A stretch of 64,000 nucleotides of DNA from a virus, in IMG/VR virus record IMGVR_UViG_3300042311_001406, positions 27,323-91,322 of that record. One strand, given 5' to 3'. Below are positions 23,197 through 32,100 of the stretch, in pieces. Position 1 is the first letter of the stretch; each line of letters begins with the position of its first letter. Both the position numbers and the translations under genes were made by a program. Below the pieces are notes generated by a model. The model did not search any database and was not told where the DNA came from. It saw nothing but the letters and a program-made list of their open reading frames with translations.

Positions 23197-24139
23197 CGAC
23201 GAGAGCTGCTGTCCAGAGTGCAAGCGAAGCATCGCCGTGGCCAAGCGGCGGGCTCGTGCGAAAGCTGCACATCGAGATGCTCGACGCACCTGGACCAAGA
23301 CCGCGGCGGCTGTGCAGGACTACGCGGCGAAGGCCACGGCCAGCGTTCAACGCCAGTTGACCGCGCGGTTCTCCAAGATGAACCGGAACCCAGCCACTAG
23401 CCGACTGCCGGTGGCGCGGCCACCAGCCGTCGCTGCGCCCTCGCCCATGAACATGACGCGCAGCATGAGGCCAATGCGGCCGCCTCAGCCCGCTGCCATG
23501 TCGTCGATGGTGAAGCGTGCAGGTTCCATCCTGGCGCCATCTGTCGCTGGGCCACAGCCATGCATTGAAGGATGGGGAAGTGCAGCGAGTTCGGCGCTGC
23601 GAAAGCGCGTTGATGCGCTCAAGAAGAAACTGAAACCGGGAGACATCATCTCCACAGATCCGCGGCGTCCCGTTGGAGTGCATCGCGCTTTCAAAGCGTT
23701 GAGCTCGACGGTGCAAGGCACACGTTTTGGCCACTCGGCAATGTACGTTGGCAACGGCGCCATCGTTGAATCGCGAGACACGGCCGTCATCAAGCGACCG
23801 CTGCTTGATCTTGCGCGCTGCAACGAATTCGTCGTGCATCGTGTTGAGAATGCTTCGCCGACGCAGCGTCAACGTGCCGCGGCATGGATGAAGAAGCAGG
23901 TCGGCAAAGAAGGCGTCCGCACGACCGTTGGACATCTTGCGTACCGAGGCGCAAGACCAACGGCGCTAGCCGGGAAACACGAAGGAAAAAGGCAGAAGCT
24001 TGACCGCATCATCTGCAGTTCGCTCATCGCCAACGCGTACTCGCGCGTGCCCTTCAATCCAGACCGCGCAATCCTCAACCACAGACCGAATGACATCGCC
24101 AACAGCGAACATGTCACACCTGTGGCTCAGATGACTTGA
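23123..24139 (+). CDS. Permuted NlpC/P60 (YiiX-like) papain-fold hydrolase
   Basis: 338 aa. GAGGA precedes ATG 23123. The N-terminal 30 residues include VEKTAS and a Cys cluster CCPECK. A basic Pro/Met-rich linker follows. The catalytic domain (about 168-338) shows 'LKPGDIIS' (Asp174), 'GTRFGHSAMYVGNGAIVES' with His204, and 'RIICSSLIANAYSRV' with Cys298. In this order, His before Cys, it fits the circularly permuted NlpC/P60 (YiiX/LRAT-like) group that cuts peptide, amide or thioester bonds. Likely a virion-borne cell-wall or lipid-acting enzyme, given the virion-type motif at its N-terminus. Confidence 0.7.
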   Translation: MKPQPSLGRMLLATSGMLVEKTASDDESCCPECKRSIAVAKRRARAKAAHRDARRTWTKTAAAVQDYAAKATASVQRQLTARFSKMNRNPATSRLPVARPPAVAAPSPMNMTRSMRPMRPPQPAAMSSMVKRAGSILAPSVAGPQPCIEGWGSAASSALRKRVDALKKKLKPGDIISTDPRRPVGVHRAFKALSSTVQGTRFGHSAMYVGNGAIVESRDTAVIKRPLLDLARCNEFVVHRVENASPTQRQRAAAWMKKQVGKEGVRTTVGHLAYRGARPTALAGKHEGKRQKLDRIICSSLIANAYSRVPFNPDRAILNHRPNDIANSEHVTPVAQMT

Positions 24140-24172
24140 TCAGGTTGACTTCTAGTTGATCACGTGGCACAA

Positions 24173-24211
24173 CCTCCGTCCCGTCGCTGCTCAGCGTCGA
24201 CAGGGTGGAGG
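24173..24211 (+). promoter_or_regulatory. Hairpin that hides the kinase ribosome-binding site
   Basis: CCTCCGTCC (24173-24181) pairs with GGGTGGAGG (24203-24211, two G-U pairs), continues after one mismatch as GTCG/CGAC, and then TGC/GCG, closing on a 3-nt loop. The right arm contains the Shine-Dalgarno GGAGGA (24207-24212), so the folded form would block translation of the kinase and the coupled RNR. Confidence 0.55.
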
Positions 24212-24218
24212 AAGATGC

Positions 24219-24929
24219 ATGCGGAACAAGTACAGGAAGGATGTCTTCGTCGTTGCCGTGGAAGGCATCATCGGAGCAGGAAAGACCACGCTCACCAAGC
24301 GCTTGCGCGATGAGCTTCATCTGCATGAAGTGCCGGAGCCGGTTGAAGACAACCCGTTCCTCGAAAACTTCTACAAGGACCAAAAGAAGTGGGCCTTCCC
24401 CATGCAGATGTGGATGGTGCAGCGTCGAGCGGAGTCGATTGCTGACGCCGTCGAAAGTCACAAGAACATCATCACGGACCGCAGCCTGGTGGGAGACATG
24501 GTCTTCGCCAAGATGCACAAAGACAACGGAAACATCGACGCCGAGATGTGGCCCGTCTACCGCGACACCTGGAGCATGATGAACCGCTTGCTGGCACCCG
24601 TGCCAGACGTCATCGTCTTCCTGGATGTGAACCCCAGCACCGCGTTCAAACGCATGCACAACCGAGGGAGACAGTCCGAAGTCGACGGCGTCACACTGTC
24701 GTATCTTCAGGATCTCTGTGCCACATACCGCTCCACCATCGAGAAGTTGGGTAGCAACTTCAACGGGACGGAGTCATTCCGTCATACGCGCATCGAATGC
24801 CTCAAAGGAGACACTGATCACGCCGTGATCGTCGACATCGTCAAGCGACACATGGCCAACAAGACCGCCGCTTTCTCGAACGCCGCCGCCGCCAACGAGT
24901 ACAACAACGACAACGAGGTCAAGCTGTGA
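24219..24929 (+). CDS. Deoxynucleoside kinase
   Basis: 236 aa of the dNK/dGK family that phosphorylates deoxynucleosides to monophosphates for phage DNA synthesis. Motifs: P-loop VEGIIGAGKTT (about 12-22), 'EPVEDNPFLENFYKDQKKWAFPMQMWMVQRR' with the substrate-binding Glu and the aromatic/Gln/Arg row, 'TDRSLVGDMVFAKM' (DRS motif), and 'FLDVNPSTAFKRMHNRGRQSE' (lid). ATG 24219 is fixed by GGAGGA at 6-nt spacing. The C-terminus ends in an Ala/Asn-rich tail. The stop overlaps the GTG start of the RNR, so the two are coupled and share the hairpin control. Confidence 0.85.
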   Translation: MRNKYRKDVFVVAVEGIIGAGKTTLTKRLRDELHLHEVPEPVEDNPFLENFYKDQKKWAFPMQMWMVQRRAESIADAVESHKNIITDRSLVGDMVFAKMHKDNGNIDAEMWPVYRDTWSMMNRLLAPVPDVIVFLDVNPSTAFKRMHNRGRQSEVDGVTLSYLQDLCATYRSTIEKLGSNFNGTESFRHTRIECLKGDTDHAVIVDIVKRHMANKTAAFSNAAAANEYNNDNEVKL

Positions 24930-27900
24930 AGAACACCGTCACGATTCCATCCGCCGACTCCATCGACTACACGCTGAGCATTGCCGGCGACAAGATCGAG
25001 TGCAGGGTCCATAGCATCGACATCGTCAACTTCAACAAGCGTGACGTCGCCATCGAAGGCAGCGGCTTCAAGCAGAAGGATGTCGAGGCTCCTGACTTCT
25101 GGAGCGACACGGCCGTCCGCATCGTCGCCAACAAGTATTTCCGCGGCCACGACAGCGATCGCGAGAACAGCGTCAAGCAGCTGGTTGCTCGTGTCGTCGG
25201 CTCAATCGTCGACTTCCTCGACAGCAAGGACCGTTTCGCCAGCGCCACCGACAAGCACAGCTTCAAAAGTGTCCTGACCCATCTGCTCTACGTGCAAGCG
25301 TTCGCGTTCAACAGCCCGGTGTGGTTCAACCTCGGCACCGAAGTCAGCCCGCAGTGCAGCGCTTGCTTCATCCTCGGCGTCGACGACAACATCGAATCCA
25401 TCCTCAAGTGGATCAACGACGAAAGCCTCGTCTTCCGTCGTGGCAGCGGTGCCGGCGTCAACATCTCCCGCATCCGCCACAAGAACGCGCGTCTGCAGGG
25501 CGGCGGCCACGCCAGCGGCCCGCTGAGCTTCGCCAACGGCGCCAACTACATGGCCGGCGCCATCAAGAGCGGCGGCAAGACGCGTCGCGCGGCCAAGATG
25601 CTGGTCATGAACGACAACCACCCCGACGTCTTCGACTTCATCGACACGAAGTCGATTGCCGAGCGCGTCGCCAAGGCGCTGATCGCTGGTGGCTTCAGCT
25701 CGAAGTTCAATGCCGAAGGCGGCGCCTACGAGCTCGCCCCCTGGCAGAACGCCAACAACAGCGTGAGCCTGTACGACCGCTTCCTCAATGCCGTCTTGGT
25801 CGACGGAGACCATGACCTCGTTGACCACAAGGGCGCTGTGGTTCGCACCATCAAGGCTCGCGAGCTGTGGCGCAAGATGGGTGAGGCAGCCTGGGAATCC
25901 GGTGACCCCGGCCTCCACTTCCGTGACACGATGAACCGCTTCAACACGGTCGCAGAAGATGGCGAGATTGAAGCCAGTAACCCGTGCTGCTTCACCGGCG
26001 AGACGCTCGTCGACACCAGCGAAGGAAAGATCCGCATCGACGAACTCGTCGCTCGAAGCCAGCGCGGTGAGGACCTGCCAATGGCATGGGCCTTTGACCT
26101 TGAATCGTCGCTGCCTGTCTTGCGCCGCATCGTCAAAGCCTGGAAGGCCGGCGACGCGACCAAGCTTGTCCGCGTCACGACGGACCGCGGCATCAGTGTG
26201 TTGTGCACACCTGAGCACCGCTGGCTGAAGCGCAATGGCGCTTGGGTGGAGGCTCAGCATCTGAAAGCTGGGGACAGCCTGCGCAAAACGGCGCGCTGGG
26301 TGAACAAGGATCGCTCTGGTCGCCACTGCTTGAACATGCGTGGCACAGAGTCAGCGCCAAACGGAACCGTCTGGCAGAACCGATACATGTGGGAGCAGGC
26401 CTATGGACCAATTCCTGACGGCATGGAAGTTCACCACAAAAACGGAGACCCGACTGACGACCGCCTCAGCAACTTTGAGCTGATCCCTGTCAGCGATCAT
26501 CGCTCTGAACACTCGGCTGGCGACGAGAACCCACGTTTCATTGACGTGGAAGATCATGTGCTTGTGGAGGCGTGGGATGCTGTCGCTGCCGGCAGAAAGC
26601 GTGGTTCCGGTGTGACGCCAACAACATGGAACGCACACATCAACAGCAATGGGCTCAAAGGACATCTGCCGTTGGCTGCATCACCAACGAACGGAGGGCG
26701 AATCCAAGGCATGCCTTGGGCGGAGTTCGAGAGCAAGATCAACGAGCTGCGTTCATCTGTGAACGATCGCGTCGTCAGCGTCGAGTTCATTGCCAACGAC
26801 ACGGCGACATCCGTCTTCGACATCGAAGTTGAAGGCGTGCACAACTTCTCGGTGACCAGCCCCGGCGCTGTTCATTCGGTCGTGGTGCACAACAGCGAGT
26901 ACCTGTTCATCAACAACACCAGCTGCAACCTCGCGAGCTTCAACCTCGTGCGGTACATGATCCGTGACGGTCTCAAGCGCGTGTTCAACTGGCGCGCATT
27001 CCAGCGTGACGGCTTGGCGATGTACCTGTGTCTCGACGCCATCGTCGACATCAGCAGCTACCCGACGCCAGAGATCGACGAGACGACCCGCAAGTACCGC
27101 ACGCTTGGTGCCGGGTACGCCAACATTGGCGGCATGCTGATGCGTATGGGCATTCCGTACGACAGCGACGAAGGCCGTCACATGATCGCCGTCATCACCA
27201 GCGCGCTCCAGGGCACCATGGTCTGCAACAGCATGAAAGCTGCTGAGGCCTGGGGCACATTCGATCGCTACGAAGCGAACCGTGATCACGTCGACAAGGT
27301 GATTCTGTCGCACTACAACGCACAGGTCGGGCTGACCTACAACAAAGACGACGTGGTGTGGAATCCGTGGCAGCACTACGAGCAGACTGTCCTGCGAGAC
27401 AACACGAAGATCGCGCGTGTGCGCAACGCGCAGTTCACGGTCGTGGCGCCCACTGGCACCATCGGCTTCATGATGGACGTCGACACGACGGGCATCGAGC
27501 CAGACTTCAGCCTGGTGAAGTACAAGGAGATGGTTGGCGGCGGCTACATGACGCTGGTCAACACCGCGATGTCCGAAGGCCTCGAAGTGCTGGGCTACGA
27601 TGAGGAGACGCGCAAAGCCATTGAGGCGCACGTCACAACCACTGGCGGTGTCGTCGAAGGCGCTCCCGGTCTGAAGCCAGAGCACTACGGCGTCTTCGAC
27701 TGCGCGGTCGCAGCGTTCGGCGGCACACGCTTCATTCGCCCTGAGGCGCACATTGAGGCCATGGCCGAGGCGCAGCCGTTCCTCAGCGGCGCCATCAGCA
27801 AGACCGTCAACATGCCAGAGTCGTCGACGGTGGATGACATCCTCGACATCTACATGAAGTCGTGGAAGCTGGGTCTCAAAGCTGTTGCCGTCTACCGCGA

Positions 27901-28627
27901 CAACTGCAAGCAGAGCCAGCCGCTCAGCACCTCGAAGACGACGGACAAGGGCAGCGCCACCGTCATCCTTGAGTCGGCTCCAGCGACGTCGATGTCTTAC
28001 GACGACATGACGATCTGCAAGTTGGAAGCGCAGATCAAAGACCTGAAGTCGATCATTGGCAGCCTGCGACGTGGAGAGCGTGAGCGCCTGTCGACGTCGC
28101 ACATGGGCCACATCCACAAATTCACCATTCAGGGGATGAGTGGCCACTTGACGGTCGGCTTCTACGACGATGGCCGCATCGGCGAAGTCTTCGTCGAGAT
28201 GAGCAAGGAAGGCAGCACCGTCGGTGGCTTCCTGGACGCCTGGAGCAAGGCATTCTCGCTCATGCTGCAGTACGGCGCTCCGCTGACTGAAGTCCTGCAG
28301 AAGTTCGAGGGCAGCCGCTTCGAGCCATCTGGCTTCACGCTCAACGAGAACATCCGCACCTGCACATCGGTGATCGACTACGTCAGCCGCTACATGAAGA
28401 TGCTGAGCTCAAGCGCACCGAAGGCGGCTCCGATGCTCGACAGTGCCCCTGGCGACCATCAGGTTGAGGAAGGTGAAGACGTCGACGATTCGCACGTCCC
28501 GTCAAACACGCAGAAGTTCGTCGACACCAATGGTCGCATCTGTTCGTCATGCGGAAGCAGCAACCTGCGTCAAAGCGGCGCCTGCTTCGTTTGCAATGAG
28601 TGTGGCTCAAGCACGGGGTGTGGCTGA
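24926..28627 (+). CDS. nrdJ: Class II (adenosylcobalamin-type) ribonucleotide reductase with intein
   Basis: 1233 aa, of which about 931 form the reductase after removal of a 302-aa intein. Family signatures: 'FAFNSPVWFNLG' and 'QCSACFILGVDDNIESIL' near residues 128-160, 'RGSGAGVNISRIR', 'NPC' joined after splicing to 'SEYLFINNTSCNLASFNL' (catalytic Cys and Glu), 'VAPTGTIGFMMDVDTTGIEP', and a C-terminal zinc-ribbon-like CSSCG...CFVCNECG. This is the single-chain B12-dependent type, needing neither oxygen nor a small subunit. The start is GTG 24926 overlapping the kinase stop, with GAGGTC upstream. It reduces ribonucleotides for replication. It stays inactive until the intein leaves. Confidence 0.9.
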   Translation: MKNTVTIPSADSIDYTLSIAGDKIECRVHSIDIVNFNKRDVAIEGSGFKQKDVEAPDFWSDTAVRIVANKYFRGHDSDRENSVKQLVARVVGSIVDFLDSKDRFASATDKHSFKSVLTHLLYVQAFAFNSPVWFNLGTEVSPQCSACFILGVDDNIESILKWINDESLVFRRGSGAGVNISRIRHKNARLQGGGHASGPLSFANGANYMAGAIKSGGKTRRAAKMLVMNDNHPDVFDFIDTKSIAERVAKALIAGGFSSKFNAEGGAYELAPWQNANNSVSLYDRFLNAVLVDGDHDLVDHKGAVVRTIKARELWRKMGEAAWESGDPGLHFRDTMNRFNTVAEDGEIEASNPCCFTGETLVDTSEGKIRIDELVARSQRGEDLPMAWAFDLESSLPVLRRIVKAWKAGDATKLVRVTTDRGISVLCTPEHRWLKRNGAWVEAQHLKAGDSLRKTARWVNKDRSGRHCLNMRGTESAPNGTVWQNRYMWEQAYGPIPDGMEVHHKNGDPTDDRLSNFELIPVSDHRSEHSAGDENPRFIDVEDHVLVEAWDAVAAGRKRGSGVTPTTWNAHINSNGLKGHLPLAASPTNGGRIQGMPWAEFESKINELRSSVNDRVVSVEFIANDTATSVFDIEVEGVHNFSVTSPGAVHSVVVHNSEYLFINNTSCNLASFNLVRYMIRDGLKRVFNWRAFQRDGLAMYLCLDAIVDISSYPTPEIDETTRKYRTLGAGYANIGGMLMRMGIPYDSDEGRHMIAVITSALQGTMVCNSMKAAEAWGTFDRYEANRDHVDKVILSHYNAQVGLTYNKDDVVWNPWQHYEQTVLRDNTKIARVRNAQFTVVAPTGTIGFMMDVDTTGIEPDFSLVKYKEMVGGGYMTLVNTAMSEGLEVLGYDEETRKAIEAHVTTTGGVVEGAPGLKPEHYGVFDCAVAAFGGTRFIRPEAHIEAMAEAQPFLSGAISKTVNMPESSTVDDILDIYMKSWKLGLKAVAVYRDNCKQSQPLSTSKTTDKGSATVILESAPATSMSYDDMTICKLEAQIKDLKSIIGSLRRGERERLSTSHMGHIHKFTIQGMSGHLTVGFYDDGRIGEVFVEMSKEGSTVGGFLDAWSKAFSLMLQYGAPLTEVLQKFEGSRFEPSGFTLNENIRTCTSVIDYVSRYMKMLSSSAPKAAPMLDSAPGDHQVEEGEDVDDSHVPSNTQKFVDTNGRICSSCGSSNLRQSGACFVCNECGSSTGCG
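25988..26893 (+). mobile_element. HNH-endonuclease intein inserted in the RNR active site
   Basis: Residues 355-656 of the RNR frame. It starts with Cys (CFTGETLVDTSEGKIRIDEL, block A), has block B 'TDRGISVLCTPEHRW', an HNH homing-endonuclease part (QNRYMWEQAYGPIPDGMEVHHKNGDPTDDRLSNFELIP), and ends FDIEVEGVHNFSV...VVVHN before Ser (+1). The insertion is directly after the catalytic Cys of N-P-C-S-E, so any unspliced enzyme is inactive and precise loss restores function. Splicing residues (Cys1, His-Asn, Ser+1) are all present. Confidence 0.9.
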
Positions 28628-28911
28628 TGGTCGCCAAGAAGAAGCAGAAAACTGTGAACATCGATCGCTTCTGCTGCGCTCGTGGCTGCAAGAAGGAGTT
28701 CACGTCGCCAGCGGGAACGTTCTTCTGTCCTCGGCATCAGGCCATTGCTCTTGAGCATCACCCTGATCTCGTCGAGTCGCTTCGAGCGGAAGCTGATGAA
28801 GTTGGCGTGCAGAACAAAGGACTGCACTTCAAGATCATCAAGCTGCAGACCATCATCGCGAACAACGACGAACACGTTCTCGATCAGATCGAGATGTTTG
28901 CCGACACGTAA
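28627..28911 (+). CDS. Small zinc-finger-like protein
   Basis: 94 aa. ATG 28627 shares its A with the RNR stop (TGATG). N-terminal 'RFCCARGCKKEFTSPAGTFFCPRHQ' offers Cys/Cys/Cys/His spacing for one zinc ion. The C-terminal half is a helical, acidic region (HFKIIKLQTIIANNDEHVLDQIEMF). It is in the RNR operon and upstream of the primase-helicase. A regulatory or replication-accessory role is possible. The family is not recognised. Confidence 0.6.
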   Translation: MVAKKKQKTVNIDRFCCARGCKKEFTSPAGTFFCPRHQAIALEHHPDLVESLRAEADEVGVQNKGLHFKIIKLQTIIANNDEHVLDQIEMFADT

Positions 28912-28922
28912 AAAAAAGCAGA

Positions 28923-28992
28923 CAGGGCCATTAGTGTGTCGCCGTCGAGACCACCACCATATGTGGCGTCTTGACGGCGACACACGTCCCTG
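28923..28992 (+). promoter_or_regulatory. Very long hairpin before the primase-helicase gene
   Basis: 28934-28951 pairs with 28968-28985 over 18 pairs (one G-U), starting GTGTGTCGCCGTC. An outer helix CAGGG/CCCTG (28923-28927, 28988-28992) and an inner CCAC/GTGG with a CATAT loop extend it. There is no U-run after it on the plus strand. An A8 run lies before it, so it would be a terminator only on the minus strand. RNase III processing, attenuation or an origin-related function are all possible. Confidence 0.6.
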
Positions 28993-29040
28993 ATCAACTG
29001 CGTTTCCTTCGACAAAGACACACCGGGGAGCAGCATCTCG

Positions 29041-31878
29041 ATGACGACACTCTTCAACGACGATGACGACGACAGCTTCTTTGACATCGTCAACATCACG
29101 GCGAAGGCAGCTGTGAACAACGCCGCCGCCGCCAAGAAGACGGAGCCCGCAGCAAAGGCGTCGTCATACGGAGACGCGAAACCCAACAAGGGCAACGAAG
29201 CATCGCAAGCCATGACGCGACTCGTCGCCACGATCCCCGGTATCCGCGCGATGCCTGTGCGTGATCGACTGCCATTCATTGAAGGATGGGCATCAGAGGC
29301 GTTCTGGTCGAAGCCGATGCCTGAACTCATGGAGCAGTGGCAGAAGGAATACGGAAACGACATCGACTACGCCTTCGTGCTTGGCGATCACTGCGGCCAG
29401 GACAGCGGTGACCTCGTCCTCGAAGCCGACAACGAAGCCGGTGAACAGTGGCTGCGCGAGAACGCGCCTGCGACACCGACGATGGTGAGCACGCGTCGCG
29501 GTTTCAACCACCGCCACTATCGCATCGACATGGCCGGACGCGGCAACCGCATCGACATCTTTGGCAGCGTCAAGAAGCACAAGAAGGCGGCCCTGGACGC
29601 CGGCTTCAAGGTTGAACTTCCGCGTGGCCGCAAGGCCACCGAAGAAGAGCGCGCCGCACGCGACAGCGAGATGGCGAAGGCGTTGGCTGCCATCCCGATG
29701 GGGCCAGTCATCGACCTGAAGTGCAACGGCGGCCAGGCCATGGCGCCAGGCGGGCGCAACAGCAAGACGCCGAACTTCCGCTACGAAGAAGTCGGCGGCC
29801 TGTGGACGATCGACATGTGGCGCGCGCGTCCCGTGTTCGACCCGAAGTGGTTCCCTGATAGCGTCTGGGCTCGTGAGCTGGCTGCCGACACGCAGCAAGG
29901 CTCGCACGCCAGCTACGACGTCGAATACTGGACCCTGGACCGTCGGGTCTCTGCGGCGATGCGGTACGCGGCCAACATGAAGCCGACGGTGAGTGGCGAG
30001 GGTGCGCACAGCTCGTTCTTGCGGAACGCCATCCTCATTGTGCGCGGCTTCGACCTCGACGTGCAGTCCGGTCGTCGCGTGCTCACGTATTGGGGCCAAC
30101 AGGTCTGTGCGCACGAACCCTGGAGCACCAAGGAGATCGAACACAAGCTCGAATCAGCACTGCAGCAGGGCAAGGAACCGATGGGGTTCAAGCTTGCTGC
30201 TCGTCGTGGCGATGAGACTGTTGGTGAACGGTACGCGGCCATGATGCGTGCCATGGCCAACGACAGCATGACCGCTGAACTCGAAGGCGACCTCATCAGC
30301 GAGGTCATGAACGACGCGGCTCCCACCTATCGCAGCGAAGGCAGCGAGGACCAGGACGATGGCACTGTCGATCCGTTCGACATGTCACCAGTCGAGGTGC
30401 CAGCGGCGTCGCCAGCCAGTGCTCTGGCCTCGCAACTCCCGCAGACGACGCCGATGTTTGGTCCCGGCTCTGGGGCGGCGACGGCAACCAAGATGACGGT
30501 GGCGGCTCGTGCGGCCGGCGCCAGCGACGCGGCGCATGGTGCCAGCGACATCGCCGACAGCGAGCGCCAAGTGCTGGCCGAGCTCGGCATGGACATCGCC
30601 GACATCCTCAGCAACCCGAAGATTGGCGTCATCTACAAGCGCATCGAAGGGAAGGTCGTTCGCCTGCCGCCGACGACGCTGAATCTGGCTCAGTTCCTGA
30701 TGCACAGTCGCATGTTCAAAGGGCGGCTCCGCAAGAACCTGATGAACCATGAGATGGAGTTCGACAACGTCGGCCTGGAGAGCATTCACACGCTGAAGAC
30801 GACGATCGATACGCTGTTCCAGGAAGACGTGCCAAAGGAACGCATCGAGGATTCTCTGGAGACTGTTGGTCTGTACTGCCGGTATGACCCCAGCCTTGAA
30901 GAGTTCGAGAAGCTCCCGCCGTGGGACGGCGAAGAACGGCTGATGCGTGTGGCCGGTGAAGTGCTGCCAGTTGAATCGGCGAGCCTGTACCTCTCAAAGG
31001 TCAAGATGGCGAAATCCATCATGGCGATGGTGGCCCGCACACTTGATCCTGGCTGCAAAGTCGACACGATTCCGATCTTCATCGGCAAGCAGGGTGCCCG
31101 GAAATCGTCGTTCTGGGAGATGCTGGCTGGGCCAAAGTTCTTCTCGGACACCGCAATGCAGAACATCGGCGGCCGTGACGAGATGTGGCTCATCTCCAGG
31201 TTCCGGGTCATCGAGATTCCTGAGATCGACGGCATGTACTCGAAGCACCAGAACGCGCAGATGAAGGCCTTCTTCTCGAAGCGACGGGATGACTACCGTC
31301 TCCCGTACGCCCGTCGCATGGTCAGCGTGGCGCGACGCAGCATCATGGTCGGCACCACGAACGAGCACGAGATTCTGAGCGACCCCACCGGCAGCCGTCG
31401 GTATTGGCCGATTCCCACCATCGGCAAGGCCCGCCTGGACCTTCTCGGGAAGTGGCGCGACCAGCTGCTGGCGGAGGCGATTCACAAGGTCTCGGCCCAC
31501 CTCGTAGCCAAAGCCGCGGGACGTGAAGAGTCAAAAGAGTACAAGGAAGGCATGTGGTGGCTCGATGACCAACAAGACGAGGAACGCTCCAAAGACAACC
31601 TGAAATACCAAGAAGACGACCCATGGCGGCCAGCGATCGAGGAGTTCCTGCGCCCCATGACACCTGACCACAAGTTCCAGGTGGCCGACGTTATCGACTA
31701 CCTCAAGCTGCCGATTGACCGAGTCGCGCGCCGAGACAGCATCAGAATTGCGAACATCCTGAACAATCTCTCCTGCCGACGCTTCAACGAGGGAAGACCA
31801 ACGACCGTCGACAAAAAAAATGGGCGCTGGTGGGAGCCGCCAGCAAGCCAAGACCCTTTGGCGAGCACGGAAGAATAG
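29041..31878 (+). CDS. Prim-Pol / VapE-type primase-helicase
   Basis: 945 aa. The N-terminal about 60 residues are acidic then Ala/Lys-rich. Residues about 65-280 form a bifunctional primase-polymerase (Prim-Pol, AEP) domain: 'DLVLEADNEAGEQWL' (acidic metal site, from residue 124), 'TPTMVSTRRGFNHRHYRID' (the H.y motif, about 145-162). A low-complexity linker (400-500) leads to a virulence-associated-E/SF3-like helicase: 'FIGKQGARKSSFWEML' (Walker A, 682-689), 'RFRVIEIPEIDGM' (Walker B), 'DDYRLPYARR', 'VGTTNEHEILSDPTGSRRYWPI'. It would prime and unwind DNA. It lies right beside the candidate origin and ends at a strong terminator. Confidence 0.85.
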   Translation: MTTLFNDDDDDSFFDIVNITAKAAVNNAAAAKKTEPAAKASSYGDAKPNKGNEASQAMTRLVATIPGIRAMPVRDRLPFIEGWASEAFWSKPMPELMEQWQKEYGNDIDYAFVLGDHCGQDSGDLVLEADNEAGEQWLRENAPATPTMVSTRRGFNHRHYRIDMAGRGNRIDIFGSVKKHKKAALDAGFKVELPRGRKATEEERAARDSEMAKALAAIPMGPVIDLKCNGGQAMAPGGRNSKTPNFRYEEVGGLWTIDMWRARPVFDPKWFPDSVWARELAADTQQGSHASYDVEYWTLDRRVSAAMRYAANMKPTVSGEGAHSSFLRNAILIVRGFDLDVQSGRRVLTYWGQQVCAHEPWSTKEIEHKLESALQQGKEPMGFKLAARRGDETVGERYAAMMRAMANDSMTAELEGDLISEVMNDAAPTYRSEGSEDQDDGTVDPFDMSPVEVPAASPASALASQLPQTTPMFGPGSGAATATKMTVAARAAGASDAAHGASDIADSERQVLAELGMDIADILSNPKIGVIYKRIEGKVVRLPPTTLNLAQFLMHSRMFKGRLRKNLMNHEMEFDNVGLESIHTLKTTIDTLFQEDVPKERIEDSLETVGLYCRYDPSLEEFEKLPPWDGEERLMRVAGEVLPVESASLYLSKVKMAKSIMAMVARTLDPGCKVDTIPIFIGKQGARKSSFWEMLAGPKFFSDTAMQNIGGRDEMWLISRFRVIEIPEIDGMYSKHQNAQMKAFFSKRRDDYRLPYARRMVSVARRSIMVGTTNEHEILSDPTGSRRYWPIPTIGKARLDLLGKWRDQLLAEAIHKVSAHLVAKAAGREESKEYKEGMWWLDDQQDEERSKDNLKYQEDDPWRPAIEEFLRPMTPDHKFQVADVIDYLKLPIDRVARRDSIRIANILNNLSCRRFNEGRPTTVDKKNGRWWEPPASQDPLASTEE

Positions 31879-31895
31879 AAATCTTTGAAGTCAAA

Positions 31896-31920
31896 AGCCA
31901 CCTTCGGGTGGCTCTTTTTT
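31896..31920 (+). terminator. Rho-independent terminator of the replication operon
   Basis: AGCCACC-TTCG-GGTGGCT (31896-31913), a 7-bp stem with a stable UUCG tetraloop, followed by C and a long T-run into 31922. Confidence 0.9.
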
Positions 31921-31940
31921 TTCTTTAGCTTGACTTTTTT

Positions 31941-32004
31941 CTTTGAATAGAAAAATTTTGACCAATAGAAATATCTGCAGAGCCTAAAATATTTCTATTC
32001 AAAG
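31941..32004. repeat. Nested AT-rich inverted repeats
   Basis: CTTTGAATAGAAA (31941-31953) and TTTCTATTCAAAG (31992-32004) are perfect 13-bp arms. Inside, AATAGAAATAT (31964-31974) and ATATTTCTATT (31989-31999) are perfect 11-bp arms. The two pairings compete. ATAGAAA also recurs near 31876, 31947 and 32420. This could be a DNA-unwinding element beside the origin. Confidence 0.7.
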
Positions 32005-32100
32005 TTTCACTTCTTTTAGTTCAGCGATTTCTTTGAGTTCAGGCTCCGCAGTTCAAAGAAGTTGCCGGAATTTATTTGAATCGATAATGTATAGTGAGAA

